DNA from: Thalassospira lohafexi
GTDB lineage: Bacteria; Pseudomonadota; Alphaproteobacteria; Rhodospirillales; Thalassospiraceae
Direction of reading: 5' to 3'
Length of the DNA: 64,000 nucleotides
Assembly: GCF_002844275.1 (NCBI RefSeq)
Contig: NZ_NXGX01000006.1
Location: forward strand, 248,001 to 312,000
Shown here in pieces: positions 24,828-34,452 of the stretch. The notes under the pieces are model-generated. The model saw nothing but the letters and a program-made list of their open reading frames with translations. It searched no databases and had not been told where the DNA came from. Numbering within the stretch: the first letter of the stretch is position 1; every line of letters begins with the position of its first letter. The position numbers were made by a program, and so were the translations under genes.

Positions 24828-25216
24828 TGGATGGTTCTTGGCCCTTGCAACAGGCTTTGTACGGCGTGCTGAATGCTGCGCTTGAATGCGCGGTCTATGA
24901 CGATGTGCCGCCAAAGAAGCCCATGCCCTATGTCGTCATCGGGGATGACACGCAACTGCCCGATGATACCAAGACAAGCCTTGGTTTCGATATGACCATC
25001 ACACTGCATGTCTGGTCGGATGCGAAAGACGGGCGGCGCGAAGCCAAGCAACTGCTTGGTGAAATTTACGATGAACTGCATGACGCCAACCTGACCGTGA
25101 CCGGTTTTGATGCGGTGTCCTGCAGTTTCGAGTTTTCCGAAACCGTTCCCGACCGGGACGACAAAATCACCCATGGCATCGCACGATATCGCGTCGTGCT
25201 GGATAAGGCCGCCTAG
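24827..25216 (+). CDS. DUF3168 tail completion protein, 129 aa
   Basis: PLQQALYGVLNA at the start, MPYVVIGDD and ITLHVWSDAKDGRREAKQL match DUF3168. The ATG at 24827 overlaps the upstream stop by one base. Such proteins cap the tail tube end that meets the head. Confidence 0.87.
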   Translation: MDGSWPLQQALYGVLNAALECAVYDDVPPKKPMPYVVIGDDTQLPDDTKTSLGFDMTITLHVWSDAKDGRREAKQLLGEIYDELHDANLTVTGFDAVSCSFEFSETVPDRDDKITHGIARYRVVLDKAA

Positions 25217-25259
25217 CGCGGCCATCGTTTTGTGGCGATCTTCAAAAGGATAAAGAACG

Positions 25260-25955
25260 ATGACCAAAGAAACAGCCAAGCATTGTTTGCTGTATGTTGG
25301 CGATGGCGGTGCGGCCCTGACGGCGGCGACAACGTATGGCCTGACAGTATCGGGCAGCACCATTACCCTGACCGATTCCGCTGACGGTTTCGTTGATGAC
25401 GGGATCGAGGTTGGCGAACAGATTACCGTGACCGGCTTTGCCGATAACCCCGGCTTTACGGCAATCGCAACGTCGGTTGCTGTCGGGGCTATCGGTCTGA
25501 AAAACCCGGTCAATTCCGATACCCGTCAGGATGTGACGCTGGTCACCGAAACGGCGGGCGAAAGTGTTACCCTTACGGTAGAGGGTTTTGATCTTTTGCT
25601 CGGGCAGGCGACCACCAATTACAGCAAGTCGGCATCGCAGATTGATTTCGGCGACAAGACCAGCGGCAACTTTAATCCGCAAGGTGCCGGTACCGTCACG
25701 ATGGATGTGTCGGTTGATGGCAAGGTTGAATTCACATCTGATGGTACGCATGGCGGATGGACTGCGCTTAACAATGCGGTCGATGCTGGCACACAACCGA
25801 ACTGCCGTCTGGTGATCAACAGCGCGCTTGACAGCTATTACGGCCCGTTCTCCATCAGTTCGCAGGACGGCGGCGGCGGCAAGGATGATCCGAACGCTTA
25901 CAGCTTCTCGCTGTCGGTTGCGGCCCGTCCGGTCTATGTCACCGGGTTTGAATGA
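25260..25955 (+). CDS. major tail tube protein, 231 aa
   Basis: Position and strand-rich Gly/Thr/Ser composition fit a tail tube protein. AAAAGGAT precedes the ATG by eight bases, a strong site for an abundant product. Residues about 25-75 look like a separate Ig-like insertion. The core (NFNPQGAGTVTMDVSVDG) resembles other tube proteins. Confidence 0.78.
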   Translation: MTKETAKHCLLYVGDGGAALTAATTYGLTVSGSTITLTDSADGFVDDGIEVGEQITVTGFADNPGFTAIATSVAVGAIGLKNPVNSDTRQDVTLVTETAGESVTLTVEGFDLLLGQATTNYSKSASQIDFGDKTSGNFNPQGAGTVTMDVSVDGKVEFTSDGTHGGWTALNNAVDAGTQPNCRLVINSALDSYYGPFSISSQDGGGGKDDPNAYSFSLSVAARPVYVTGFE

Positions 25956-26416
25956 TGACGGCCAACGCCCACCGGGGTGAAATCCCGGTCACGCTTGACG
26001 GGGTGCAGCGTGTGCTGCGCCCCGACTTTACCGCACTTTCGCGCATTGAAACCGATACCGGCAAGACCCTGCAGCACCTGACAGCCCATGCGGTTGCCTG
26101 TGCTCTTGGGGTTTCGGATATGGCGGTTATTCTGCGCTGCGGCCTTGTTGCGGCGGGTGAAGATGTCAGCACCCAAACCGTCGGTCAGTGGATCATCGAT
26201 GGAGGCGGTGCCGTCGAGTTTTATCAGCCGGTTGGCAAATTCCTTGTTTACGGTCTGACCGGCGGGCGTGACCCGGACGGTGAAGACCAGGGGGAAGATG
26301 ACGCGGGGGAGCCGATGCCGGGGCGGGCTACCCGTTCCGGCGGATGGCGGGGCTGGCTTGCGGGCGCATGGGATGGTCTGAAACGCGCTTTTGGCGGTCC
26401 ACCCCGCATGAACTGA
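25952..26416 (+). CDS. tail assembly chaperone, GTA gp10-like, 154 aa
   Basis: NAHRGEIPVTLDGVQRVLRPDFTALSRIE is characteristic of the gene-transfer-agent family chaperone placed before the tape measure gene. The C-terminus is an acidic, then Trp/Gly-rich tail. It overlaps the next, smaller chaperone gene by 73 bases in the -1 frame. Confidence 0.75.
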   Translation: MMTANAHRGEIPVTLDGVQRVLRPDFTALSRIETDTGKTLQHLTAHAVACALGVSDMAVILRCGLVAAGEDVSTQTVGQWIIDGGGAVEFYQPVGKFLVYGLTGGRDPDGEDQGEDDAGEPMPGRATRSGGWRGWLAGAWDGLKRAFGGPPRMN

Positions 26417-26538
26417 TGATTGCCTTTGATGGCTGGATGGCGATGAACTATCCCGAGGCCGCACAGGCCAAGCAGAAACGCCAGAGTTTCAAGGCGTTTC
26501 AGGACGGGGTGATCAAGGCGATGGGCGGCGCAAGGTAG
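26344..26538 (+). CDS. second tail assembly chaperone, GTA gp10.1-like, 64 aa
   Basis: MGWSETRFWRSTPHEL is the signature of the small chaperone family (L-G-x-x-x-x-x-F-W-x-x-T-P-x-E-L) found between the larger chaperone and the tape measure in GTAs. It lies in the -1 frame of the upstream gene. I find no classical slippery heptamer in the overlap, so separate initiation is more likely than frameshift fusion. Confidence 0.72.
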   Translation: MAGLACGRMGWSETRFWRSTPHELMIAFDGWMAMNYPEAAQAKQKRQSFKAFQDGVIKAMGGAR

Positions 26539-26565
26539 CGCCGACTTTTCTTTTGGGGTGCTTCG

Positions 26566-29130
26566 ATGGCGAATGTTGCGGATCTTCTTGTTCGGATCGA
26601 AGCCAATACCCAGCAAATGCGCAATGAGTTGCGCAAGGGCGAGGGGGTTGTTAACCGGTTTGACAAGAATGTCAGCCGGGCGGCGTTGTCGTCGTCAACC
26701 GCCCTTGACCGTCTGGGTCGAAGTGCGCGGGCAACGGTGGGGATTCTTGCCGGGCTTGGCGTTGGTCTGGGGGTGGCGGAAATCGCCACCGGGATTGCGC
26801 AGGTCAATGCCCAGTTTCAGGATTTGCAAACCTCGCTCAAGGTCGCGACCGGGTCGGCGGAGGCTGCGGATACGGCCTTTGCCGGGTTGCGGGTGTTTGC
26901 CAAGGAAACGCCGTTTCAATTGTCCGAGGTAACACAGGCGTTCATCAGCCTGAAAAACCTTGGCCTTGATCCGTCTATCGACAGCCTGCGGGCCTATGGC
27001 GATATCGCCAGTTCGTTTAACGGAAAATCGCTTGATGATTTCATTCAGGCGGTTGCCGATGCGACCACTGGCGAGTTTGAGCGGCTTAAGGAATTTGGCA
27101 TCAAGGCCAGTTCCGAAGGCGACAAGGTTGCCTTTACCTTCCGCAAGATGACCACGACGATTGGCAAAAACGCCACCGAGATCGAAGGATACCTGCAGGA
27201 CCTTGCGCGCAATAATTTCGGCGGCGCGATGTCGGAAAAAATGGACAATCTGTCTGGCCGGTTTTCCAACCTGAAAGACCAGGTCGATGATCTGTATGTG
27301 ACGATCGGGGAAAGTGGCGGCATCGATGTGATGGCGGCGGCCCTTGATCTGGCAAGCAGTGCTGTCAATGGTTTGGCAGATAACCTTGACCATGTCGCAA
27401 CCGTGATCGCACTGGTCGGTGCGGCGGCGGCGGGCAAGTTCCTTGGTCCGATGATTGCCAGCATGGGGGCGTCGGCCATTGCGACGGCGACCGCGACCGT
27501 AAACCTTTTGAGGTATCAGGCTGTTCTGCCGCCTATGGCGGCATCAGCGCGGGCAGCGGCGGCGGGTGTCGCAGCCCTTGGTGTTGCGGCACGTGGCACA
27601 TCTGCTGCCATGGCGTTCCTTGGCGGGCCGGTCGGGGCGGCGATTACAGTCCTTGCGGGCGGTGTTTACCTTCTGTCGCAGGCGCAAGGCGATGCCGAAC
27701 GCGCCGCTGACCTTCATCGCGATGCGATGGAGCAACTTAACGGGGTGACGCAAAAGGGCAATGACCTTGCCAAGACGGCGGCGGAGGTCACCCGCGATAC
27801 GGCCAAGGCCCGGATTGAAGAAGCCAAGGCCGCGAACGAACAGGTTCTGGCGACCACGCGGTTGCAGATGGCACAGCTTAAGGAACAGCGCGGGTTGCTG
27901 CAACGTGGCAGCCCCGGTTCACCCCTGATCGACGGTGTCGATAAGGAACTGACATCGCTGTCGTTTGAGTTGGTGACGGCCACGGAACGTGTGGAAGACC
28001 TTGACGCGGCACTGGTTCGGCTTGGCGAACGGGGTTCTGATTCCGGTTTGCCAGATGGCGGTTCTGGTGGTGGCGGCGGTGACAGCAAAGAAGCCGATAA
28101 AATCCAGAAGGTCATTGACAGTCTGGAATATCAGCGCGCCCAACTGACCCGCACATCGCGCGATCAGGAAATCTATAACGCCCTGCAACAGGCCGGAATT
28201 TCGTCAAGCCATGCGATGGCAGCGGCGATCACGCAGGCGGCGGGGGCCTATTACGATGCTGCCGAGGCGGTTGATACGCTTAAGCAAAAGACCGAAGCCG
28301 AGGACAATGCGCGTGCCGCCATTGCCCAAAGCATCGCCGATCTTGAACGCGAAAACCGTTTGCTGCAGGTGCAGGGGATCGAACGCGACAAACTGCGCAC
28401 AATGCTTGATCTGGAAGCCAAGGCCCGCGAAGGCGGCATTGAACTTTCAGAAAAGGAACGCGAGAAAATCGACGCCCTGACCGATGCCAATGCGCGTTTG
28501 GCCAAGGCGGAAGAAGATGCCGCCGAGGCCGCACGCGATGCCCGCCAGTATGCGCGGGACTTTGGCAGTGTGATTTCAAACTCGTTCGAGGATGCGATCC
28601 TGTCGGGTGAGAAATTCGGCGATATCCTGAAATCACTGGAACAGGACATTGCCCGGATCATCTTGCGCATGGCGGTGACCAAGCCGCTTGAAAATGCGAT
28701 TGGTGGTTTTGACTGGGGCGGGCTGTTTGGCAACATTGCCGGTTCGTTCTTTGGCGGCGGCGCAGCATCCGGGCCGGGGGTGAGTTATCCGGCGGGCAGT
28801 ACGTTTGCCAATGGCGGGATCATGACGGCGCAAGGTGAGGTTCCGCTTCGCAAATATGCGTCGGGCGGCATCGCGACATCGCCGCAACTGGCGATGTTTG
28901 GCGAAGGATCCACGCCCGAAGCCTATGTGCCGTTGCCCGATGGCCGGAACATTCCGGTCAAGCTGGAAGGCGGGGGAGAATCGTTCACCTATGCCCCGAC
29001 CATCATGGTTGATGCACAGGGGTCGAAGCTGTCGCGCGATGAAATCCGGTCCATTGTCAAAACGGCGGTTGACGGGTCGGTTGCGCAGGTTCGCGAGATC
29101 CAGAAACGCAAGGGGAATGCACGGATATGA
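26566..29130 (+). CDS. tape measure protein, 854 aa
   Basis: A long helical protein with a phage tail tape-measure region near residues 75-240 (KVATGSAEAADTAF, FAKETPFQLSEVTQAF). Two hydrophobic stretches (about 283-310 and 337-372) may insert into membrane. A coiled-coil part follows and the C-terminus is Gly-rich (GSFFGGGAASGPG, FANGGIM), as in lambda-H-like proteins. GGGGTGC precedes the ATG. Its length sets the tail at roughly 120-130 nm by the usual 1.5 Angstrom per residue rule. Confidence 0.92.
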   Translation: MANVADLLVRIEANTQQMRNELRKGEGVVNRFDKNVSRAALSSSTALDRLGRSARATVGILAGLGVGLGVAEIATGIAQVNAQFQDLQTSLKVATGSAEAADTAFAGLRVFAKETPFQLSEVTQAFISLKNLGLDPSIDSLRAYGDIASSFNGKSLDDFIQAVADATTGEFERLKEFGIKASSEGDKVAFTFRKMTTTIGKNATEIEGYLQDLARNNFGGAMSEKMDNLSGRFSNLKDQVDDLYVTIGESGGIDVMAAALDLASSAVNGLADNLDHVATVIALVGAAAAGKFLGPMIASMGASAIATATATVNLLRYQAVLPPMAASARAAAAGVAALGVAARGTSAAMAFLGGPVGAAITVLAGGVYLLSQAQGDAERAADLHRDAMEQLNGVTQKGNDLAKTAAEVTRDTAKARIEEAKAANEQVLATTRLQMAQLKEQRGLLQRGSPGSPLIDGVDKELTSLSFELVTATERVEDLDAALVRLGERGSDSGLPDGGSGGGGGDSKEADKIQKVIDSLEYQRAQLTRTSRDQEIYNALQQAGISSSHAMAAAITQAAGAYYDAAEAVDTLKQKTEAEDNARAAIAQSIADLERENRLLQVQGIERDKLRTMLDLEAKAREGGIELSEKEREKIDALTDANARLAKAEEDAAEAARDARQYARDFGSVISNSFEDAILSGEKFGDILKSLEQDIARIILRMAVTKPLENAIGGFDWGGLFGNIAGSFFGGGAASGPGVSYPAGSTFANGGIMTAQGEVPLRKYASGGIATSPQLAMFGEGSTPEAYVPLPDGRNIPVKLEGGGESFTYAPTIMVDAQGSKLSRDEIRSIVKTAVDGSVAQVREIQKRKGNARI

Positions 29131-29753
29131 CAATTACTTATCCGCTTTCCCTGCCTGCCAAGCCGGGGGTCAAGGCGATCCGCTGGCGCGAAATGACGAA
29201 AGTCGGTGTTTCCGTTTCGCCGTTCACCTTTCAGCGTCAAGTGCAGCGCGGGCAGGGGCAGGCATGGGCGGCTGACATTACCCTGCCGACCATCCGTGAT
29301 CGGGCGGTTGTCGGGGAATGGCAGGCGTTCCTTCTGGCGATGAACGGGTCGCAAGGATTTTTTGCGATGGGGGATCCGGATAACTTCGGGCCGCTGGGTG
29401 TTGCCACCGGGTCGCCGGTGATTGATGGCGCGGGGCAAACCGGGCCGGATATCGCCACAACCGGCTGGACGGTATCGACCACGGGCATCCTGAAAAAGGG
29501 GGATCGCATCGGCCTTGGGTCCGGGGCGACGGCGCGGATGCACAAGGTGCTTGAAGATGTCGACAGTGACAGCAACGGCGATGCGACCTTGTCGTTGTGG
29601 CCGCGTGTTGTTATCGCCCCGTCCAATGGCGCGCCGATTGAACTTGATAACCCGCAATCGATGTTCTGGTTTCCCGATGGCATCCCGGAACGCGATATCG
29701 ACCGGCTGGGTGATATGACCCTGACCCTGCGGGTGATGGAGCATCTGGTATGA
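29127..29753 (+). CDS. DUF2460 distal tail protein (GTA gp12-like), 208 aa
   Basis: YPLSLPAKPGVKAIRW and FTFQRQVQRGQGQAWAADI match DUF2460 proteins of GTAs and alphaproteobacterial siphophages, which form the distal tail ring. It overlaps the tape measure gene by 4 bp. Confidence 0.83.
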   Translation: MTITYPLSLPAKPGVKAIRWREMTKVGVSVSPFTFQRQVQRGQGQAWAADITLPTIRDRAVVGEWQAFLLAMNGSQGFFAMGDPDNFGPLGVATGSPVIDGAGQTGPDIATTGWTVSTTGILKKGDRIGLGSGATARMHKVLEDVDSDSNGDATLSLWPRVVIAPSNGAPIELDNPQSMFWFPDGIPERDIDRLGDMTLTLRVMEHLV

Positions 29754-30316
29754 GCCGTGACATTGATCCTGCCCTTTTGGCGGAATTGCAGGGTGCCGAT
29801 CTGTCGCCGATCCTTCTGATGAAGATCGGAACGTCGGATGTGCCGGTCCGGATGTGGACCGGTTATGGCGATCTGGATTACGCCGCTGAAACTTATCTGG
29901 GTGGCGGTGAATTCATCGGGGTTTCGAATGTATCGGAAACCGCTGATGTGCAGGCCAATGGCGTCACCTTCTCAATGTCTGGTCTCACGCCGGAACTGTT
30001 GTCGATCGCCTTGCAATATATGCGGCAAGGCGAAGTCGCGGAATCGTATCTTGGTGCCTTAACAGATACAGGGGCGCTGGTTGGTGGAACCGCTGTTCGG
30101 GTGTTCAAGGGCAAAACCGATGTGCCGGTGATCGATGATGACGGGGCAAGCATCGTCATCAATCTCAGTGCTGAAAGTGATCTGATCGATCTGGAACGAT
30201 CACGTGTTCGCCGCAACACCTCCGAAGATCAGAAATCGGTTTATCCCGATGACCTTGGCTTTGATTTCGTGCTGCGCTTGCAGGAAACCGAGATTGCCTG
30301 GGGACAGATAAAATAG
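29750..30316 (+). CDS. minor tail protein, 188 aa
   Basis: A member of a common siphophage family: VPVRMWTGYGDLDY, then FIGVSNVSETADVQANGVTF, then ESDLIDLERSRVRRNTSEDQ. It holds the slot before the NlpC-like tail protein and after DUF2460, as in related tail modules, so it is probably part of the tail hub. ATGA overlap upstream. Confidence 0.75.
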   Translation: MSRDIDPALLAELQGADLSPILLMKIGTSDVPVRMWTGYGDLDYAAETYLGGGEFIGVSNVSETADVQANGVTFSMSGLTPELLSIALQYMRQGEVAESYLGALTDTGALVGGTAVRVFKGKTDVPVIDDDGASIVINLSAESDLIDLERSRVRRNTSEDQKSVYPDDLGFDFVLRLQETEIAWGQIK

Positions 30317-30335
30317 CCGATGACATAGGTGCCGT

Positions 30336-30767
30336 ATGACCAGACTGGTTCATTGGGAACGCAAACTTGCCGACTTTCACAAGGCCGCCTTCGGGCGGCC
30401 TTTTGTATGGGGCCAGACCGATTGTTGTCTGACCGCAAGTGACGGGGTTTTGGCGATCACCGGGATTGATCCCGGCGCGCGGTTTCGCGGGGCCTACTCC
30501 GACATGGCCGGTGGGTATCGCGCCATGAAGGATTATGCCGGCGGCGGTGTGTCCGAAACCATTGCCGCCCTGATGGCGGAAAACAACTGGCCTGAAATCC
30601 CGGTTCTGATGGCGCGGCGCGGGGATGTTGGTCTTGTGCCATCGGGTTTGCCGGGGATGCAGGCCGATGCGGCGGCAATCTGTCTTGGCCCGCATTGGGC
30701 GACGCGGGGCGAGGGCGGGTTGGTTAACCTGCCATTGAAACAGGGCCGTCGTGCCTGGAGGGTCTGA
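30336..30767 (+). CDS. DUF6950 tail-tip cysteine-peptidase-like protein, 143 aa
   Basis: PFVWGQTDCCL is the Cys-containing motif of NlpC/P60-like tail assembly proteins (W-G-x-x-D-C). A short ICLGPHWATRGEGGL segment could supply the His. It stands where lambda K stands and may cut peptidoglycan at entry. Confidence 0.75.
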   Translation: MTRLVHWERKLADFHKAAFGRPFVWGQTDCCLTASDGVLAITGIDPGARFRGAYSDMAGGYRAMKDYAGGGVSETIAALMAENNWPEIPVLMARRGDVGLVPSGLPGMQADAAAICLGPHWATRGEGGLVNLPLKQGRRAWRV

Positions 30768-30770
30768 TCC

Positions 30771-33395
30771 ATGCCACCAGTCGTTGTTGCGGTTGCTGCT
30801 GCGGCGGCGGCAAATGCTGTGTCTGCTGCGGTCGTGGCAGCGGGTTTTTCTGCACTTGCTGGTGCTGTTGCGGGGGCTGTCGTTGGCGCGGTGATTTCCT
30901 ATGCCGGGGCTTTGGTGTTTGCCAAAAAGCCCAAGGCGGCGGATTTGGGGGCTCTCGGTGCGGGGCTTTCGGGGCGGACTCAGATGGTCCGCCAGCCGAT
31001 TGTTTCGCGCAAGATTATTTATGGTGAAGTGCCAGCATCCGGCCCGGTCACATACCTTAACGTTACGAATGGCAACCGCCGGTTAAGCTGGTTGATCACG
31101 CTGTCTGGCCATCCGGTCGAAGCGATCGGTGATGTCTGGTTTGGCGATACAGTTGCCTTGGCCGGTGAGGCCGCTGGCCCGGCAACGGGCAAGTTCGCAG
31201 GGCATGCGACGATCTGGAAGGGTGACGGCACGACCGATGGCGATGCCGATCTTCTGGCGCGCATGCGGGTGACCAATAAGGAATGGACGGTCAACCACAA
31301 ACAGCAAGGCTGTGCCAAGCTTTATATCGAATTTGACTATGACGCCGATGTCTACCCAAGCGGCATTCCGCAGGTCAAGGCGCTAGTTAAGGGCAAGAAT
31401 GATATCTATGACCCGCGCACTGATACCACCGGATATACCGACAACTGGGCGCTTGTAACAGCCGACTATGTTGCCAACGCCCATGGTATTGCGGCGGGGC
31501 AATCCGCCTTGCTTGAGGATGATTTGATTGCGGCGGCCAATGTCTGTGACGAGGATGTCACCCTTGCCGCCGGTGGCACGCAAAAACGCTATGTGACATC
31601 AGGCGTGCTGGATACCGAAATATCGCTTGGCGATAACCTGCGCGAACTGATTAATCCGGGTGCCGGGCTTGTCGTCAATACCGGGGGGTATTGGTCGGTT
31701 CTGGCCGGTGCTTATCGCACGCCGGAATATTCGATTGATGAAAGCTGGCTTTCCGGGCCGATCCGGGTGCGGTTGCTGCAATCGAAGCGCGATCTTTTTA
31801 ATACGGTGCGCGGTGTTTATGCATCGCCCGATACGCTTTGGCAGCCGACCGATTTGCCGGTGCTTAAATCCGATGTGTTTATCGCACAGGATGGCGGGCA
31901 GGAAATCCCGGTCGACCGGGAATATCTTTATACCACCTCGGCGGCCTGCGGTCAGCGGTTGCAAAAGATCGGCCTGTTTAAAAACCGGCAACAGGCCGAG
32001 GTTGATCTGCAATGCAACCTTAAGGCCATGGCGCTGCGCGTTGGTGATGTCGTGCTGTATTCCCGGTCTGTCTATGGCTGGGATGAAAAGCCGTTCGAGG
32101 TCATCGCATGGGACTGGGCGATCCGCGAAGAAGGCGACAACGTTTATTTCGGTGTTGACCTGACCCTGCGTGAAACCAGTGCAGAAACCTATGACTGGGC
32201 CACCACGGATGAAAAGATCGTCGCGGCATCGGCCATCAGCACCTTGCCCGGTCCGGGCGATGTGGCAACACCCGACGGGCTGGATGTTACCGAAATCAAA
32301 TATGCCACCCGTGATGGCGGCGGGGTCAAGGTCAAGGCGGTGCTTGATGCCGGTGAGGCCGATGACGCCTTTGTCGTTTCATACCAGTTTGAAAGCCGCG
32401 AACTTGGTGTTCTTGACTGGACGGCACACCCGCGTGTGTCGCAGCCCCGACTTGAACTGTTTGACATGCCAACCGGGATTTATGATTTCCGGGTCAAAGC
32501 GGTCAACCGTATCGGGGCAAGTTCCGATTACGTCACGGTCCGCCGTGAAATTCAGGGGCTTGGTGATACGCCATCGACACCAACCGGTGTGACGATTTCG
32601 GTTTCAGGGGGATTTGTGTTCCTGCGCTGGAACCGGTCACCGGATCTGGATGTTACGCAGGGCGGTGTTGTCCGGTTCCGCCACTGTCAGGCGGTGTCGG
32701 GGGCGACACTATCCACGTCAACGTCCATCGGGGATGACGTGCCGGGCGGCGATACCATGGCGGTACTGCCGCTTAAGCCCGGTTCGTACCTGGTGCAGTT
32801 CATTGATGCAGTCGGCACGGTTTCCGATCCGGCGGTTGTTACCACCGATGGGGCGACCGTCCTTGAGTATTCGACCTATGACACGGTTGTCGAAAGTGCG
32901 GTTTATGACGGCACCCATGATGGCACGATTGTCAATGAAGACGGAGATTTGACCCTGCAAGGGGCCGGGTTGGTTGATGACATTATCGACTTTGATTCCG
33001 TGTCATCAATCGATGCTTATGGCGGCATCCTGACCAGTGGCGAGTATGACTGGGGGTCGGGCTTTGATTTCGGCACCAAGCGCCGCATGCGTCTGACCGC
33101 ATCGGTCACGGTCGAGGTCGTCAATGTTGTCGATCTGATCGATGACAGGATGGGGCTTGTCGATGACTGGCCGGACTGGGATGGCGAGTCAGGCGGCGAG
33201 GGAGATTGCACCATATGGGTGCGGACCACCGATGATGACCCGAATGTTTCACCGGTCTGGTCGGAATACCAGCGCCTTGACAGTGCCGAGGTGTTCTGTC
33301 GGGCGGTTGATCCCAAAGCGGTGCTGACGGTGTCAGACCAATCTTACAACATTCGGGTCAGTGACATGCGGATCACCGCAGAAGAACTGGCGTAA
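30771..33395 (+). CDS. tail tip / host specificity protein (J-like), 874 aa
   Basis: An Ala-rich hydrophobic N-terminus (residues 3-45) is followed by PIVSRKIIYGEVPASGPV, which is typical of J-like tail tip proteins. Middle and C-terminal parts contain fibronectin-III-like modules (STPTGVTISVSGGFVFLRWNRSPD). GGAGGGTC precedes the ATG. It probably contacts the receptor together with the genes that follow. Confidence 0.87.
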   Translation: MPPVVVAVAAAAAANAVSAAVVAAGFSALAGAVAGAVVGAVISYAGALVFAKKPKAADLGALGAGLSGRTQMVRQPIVSRKIIYGEVPASGPVTYLNVTNGNRRLSWLITLSGHPVEAIGDVWFGDTVALAGEAAGPATGKFAGHATIWKGDGTTDGDADLLARMRVTNKEWTVNHKQQGCAKLYIEFDYDADVYPSGIPQVKALVKGKNDIYDPRTDTTGYTDNWALVTADYVANAHGIAAGQSALLEDDLIAAANVCDEDVTLAAGGTQKRYVTSGVLDTEISLGDNLRELINPGAGLVVNTGGYWSVLAGAYRTPEYSIDESWLSGPIRVRLLQSKRDLFNTVRGVYASPDTLWQPTDLPVLKSDVFIAQDGGQEIPVDREYLYTTSAACGQRLQKIGLFKNRQQAEVDLQCNLKAMALRVGDVVLYSRSVYGWDEKPFEVIAWDWAIREEGDNVYFGVDLTLRETSAETYDWATTDEKIVAASAISTLPGPGDVATPDGLDVTEIKYATRDGGGVKVKAVLDAGEADDAFVVSYQFESRELGVLDWTAHPRVSQPRLELFDMPTGIYDFRVKAVNRIGASSDYVTVRREIQGLGDTPSTPTGVTISVSGGFVFLRWNRSPDLDVTQGGVVRFRHCQAVSGATLSTSTSIGDDVPGGDTMAVLPLKPGSYLVQFIDAVGTVSDPAVVTTDGATVLEYSTYDTVVESAVYDGTHDGTIVNEDGDLTLQGAGLVDDIIDFDSVSSIDAYGGILTSGEYDWGSGFDFGTKRRMRLTASVTVEVVNVVDLIDDRMGLVDDWPDWDGESGGEGDCTIWVRTTDDDPNVSPVWSEYQRLDSAEVFCRAVDPKAVLTVSDQSYNIRVSDMRITAEELA

Positions 33396-33408
33396 AAGGA
33401 TTTCGCGC

Positions 33409-33765
33409 ATGGCAAAGAAGACAAAAGGGGCGGCGCAGGCCGCGCCAACCATCCGTGTTGCGCGGCTGGATCAATCCGGCCTTTTGGTCAGCTACGATGA
33501 CATGCCAAAGGGCAGCGTTGCCGCTGTTGTCGATGGCATGCCCGAATGGGTTGAAGGCGGGGATTGTGACCTTAAGCCCGGTCGGTATTGCTGGAACCCG
33601 CAAGCCGGTCGGTTTGATGTTGTCACGCGCATGAAGGTGGAGGCGGAAACCGCGATTATCGAAGGTTTCCGCCATCTTCGCGACACTGAGGGCATGACAC
33701 TTCCTGCATCCACCGAAAGCTGGATCGCGGAATATGACAAACGCAAAGCACGGGCGGGGCGGTAA
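33409..33765 (+). CDS. hypothetical protein of the tail region, 118 aa
   Basis: ATG 33409 has AAAAGGAT upstream. A basic N-terminus precedes a strand-rich middle (DCDLKPGRYCWNPQAGRFDVV) and a helical end. It lies between the tail tip and fibre genes, so a tail-associated role is likely but unproven. Confidence 0.6.
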   Translation: MAKKTKGAAQAAPTIRVARLDQSGLLVSYDDMPKGSVAAVVDGMPEWVEGGDCDLKPGRYCWNPQAGRFDVVTRMKVEAETAIIEGFRHLRDTEGMTLPASTESWIAEYDKRKARAGR

Positions 33766-34452
33766 ATGGCACAACATGATTACGTCGCAGCCAACGGATC
33801 GGGCGCAGTTTACCGGGGAGATGTCAACGATGTGCTTCTTGCGGTCGCAACGATGAATTCCGGCGCAACTGCGCCATCAACAACCTATGCCTATATGCCC
33901 TATGTCAATACCAGTGACGGGCATCTGTATCAGCGCAATGCGGCCAATACCGCATGGGTTGACCACGGGTTGGTGGCAAGCCCGATGTTGCGACAGTCAG
34001 ATTTCGCCAGTCAGGGAGAGGCAGAGGCGGGAACGGCGAATAACAAAGTTATGACGCCAGAGCGTGTTGCGGAATTTTATGCGGCCAACGGTGCGACTGA
34101 AAGTTTTGTCATTGCTGTTTCAGACGAGCAGTCAGACCTTTCAACCGGCACAGGGAAGGTCACATTTAGAATGCCGTATGCATTCACATTGACAGGTGTC
34201 AGGGCGTCCGTGTCAACCGCGCCAACGGGCGCTGCGTTGACTGTGGATGTCAATGAGGCGGGTACGTCAGTCCTTTCGACTAAACTGACGATAGATGCGG
34301 GTGAGAAAACCAGTATTACCGCAGCAACGCCCGCCGTGATTTCGGACGCATCCTTGGCCGATGATTCCGAAATGACCATAGACATTGATGCGGTCGGATC
34401 AACGATTGCGGGGGCGGGGCTTAAGATCGTCCTGATTGGTGCGCGTTCATGA
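33766..34452 (+). CDS. tail fibre-like protein, 228 aa
   Basis: The start directly follows the previous stop. After a short N-terminal domain with LRQSDFASQGEAEAGTANNKVMTPE, a motif frequent in phage fibres, comes a Thr/Ala-rich strand region (VTFRMPYAFTLTGVRASVS) found at the tips of many fibres. It is probably involved in receptor binding. Confidence 0.7.
   Translation: MAQHDYVAANGSGAVYRGDVNDVLLAVATMNSGATAPSTTYAYMPYVNTSDGHLYQRNAANTAWVDHGLVASPMLRQSDFASQGEAEAGTANNKVMTPERVAEFYAANGATESFVIAVSDEQSDLSTGTGKVTFRMPYAFTLTGVRASVSTAPTGAALTVDVNEAGTSVLSTKLTIDAGEKTSITAATPAVISDASLADDSEMTIDIDAVGSTIAGAGLKIVLIGARS

Noticed and set aside
26344..26416. Programmed -1 frameshift joining the two tail chaperones, as in lambda G/GT.
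   Set aside because: The frames are in the right relation, but I find no X-XXY-YYZ heptamer in the overlap, and GTA-type chaperones are made as separate proteins.
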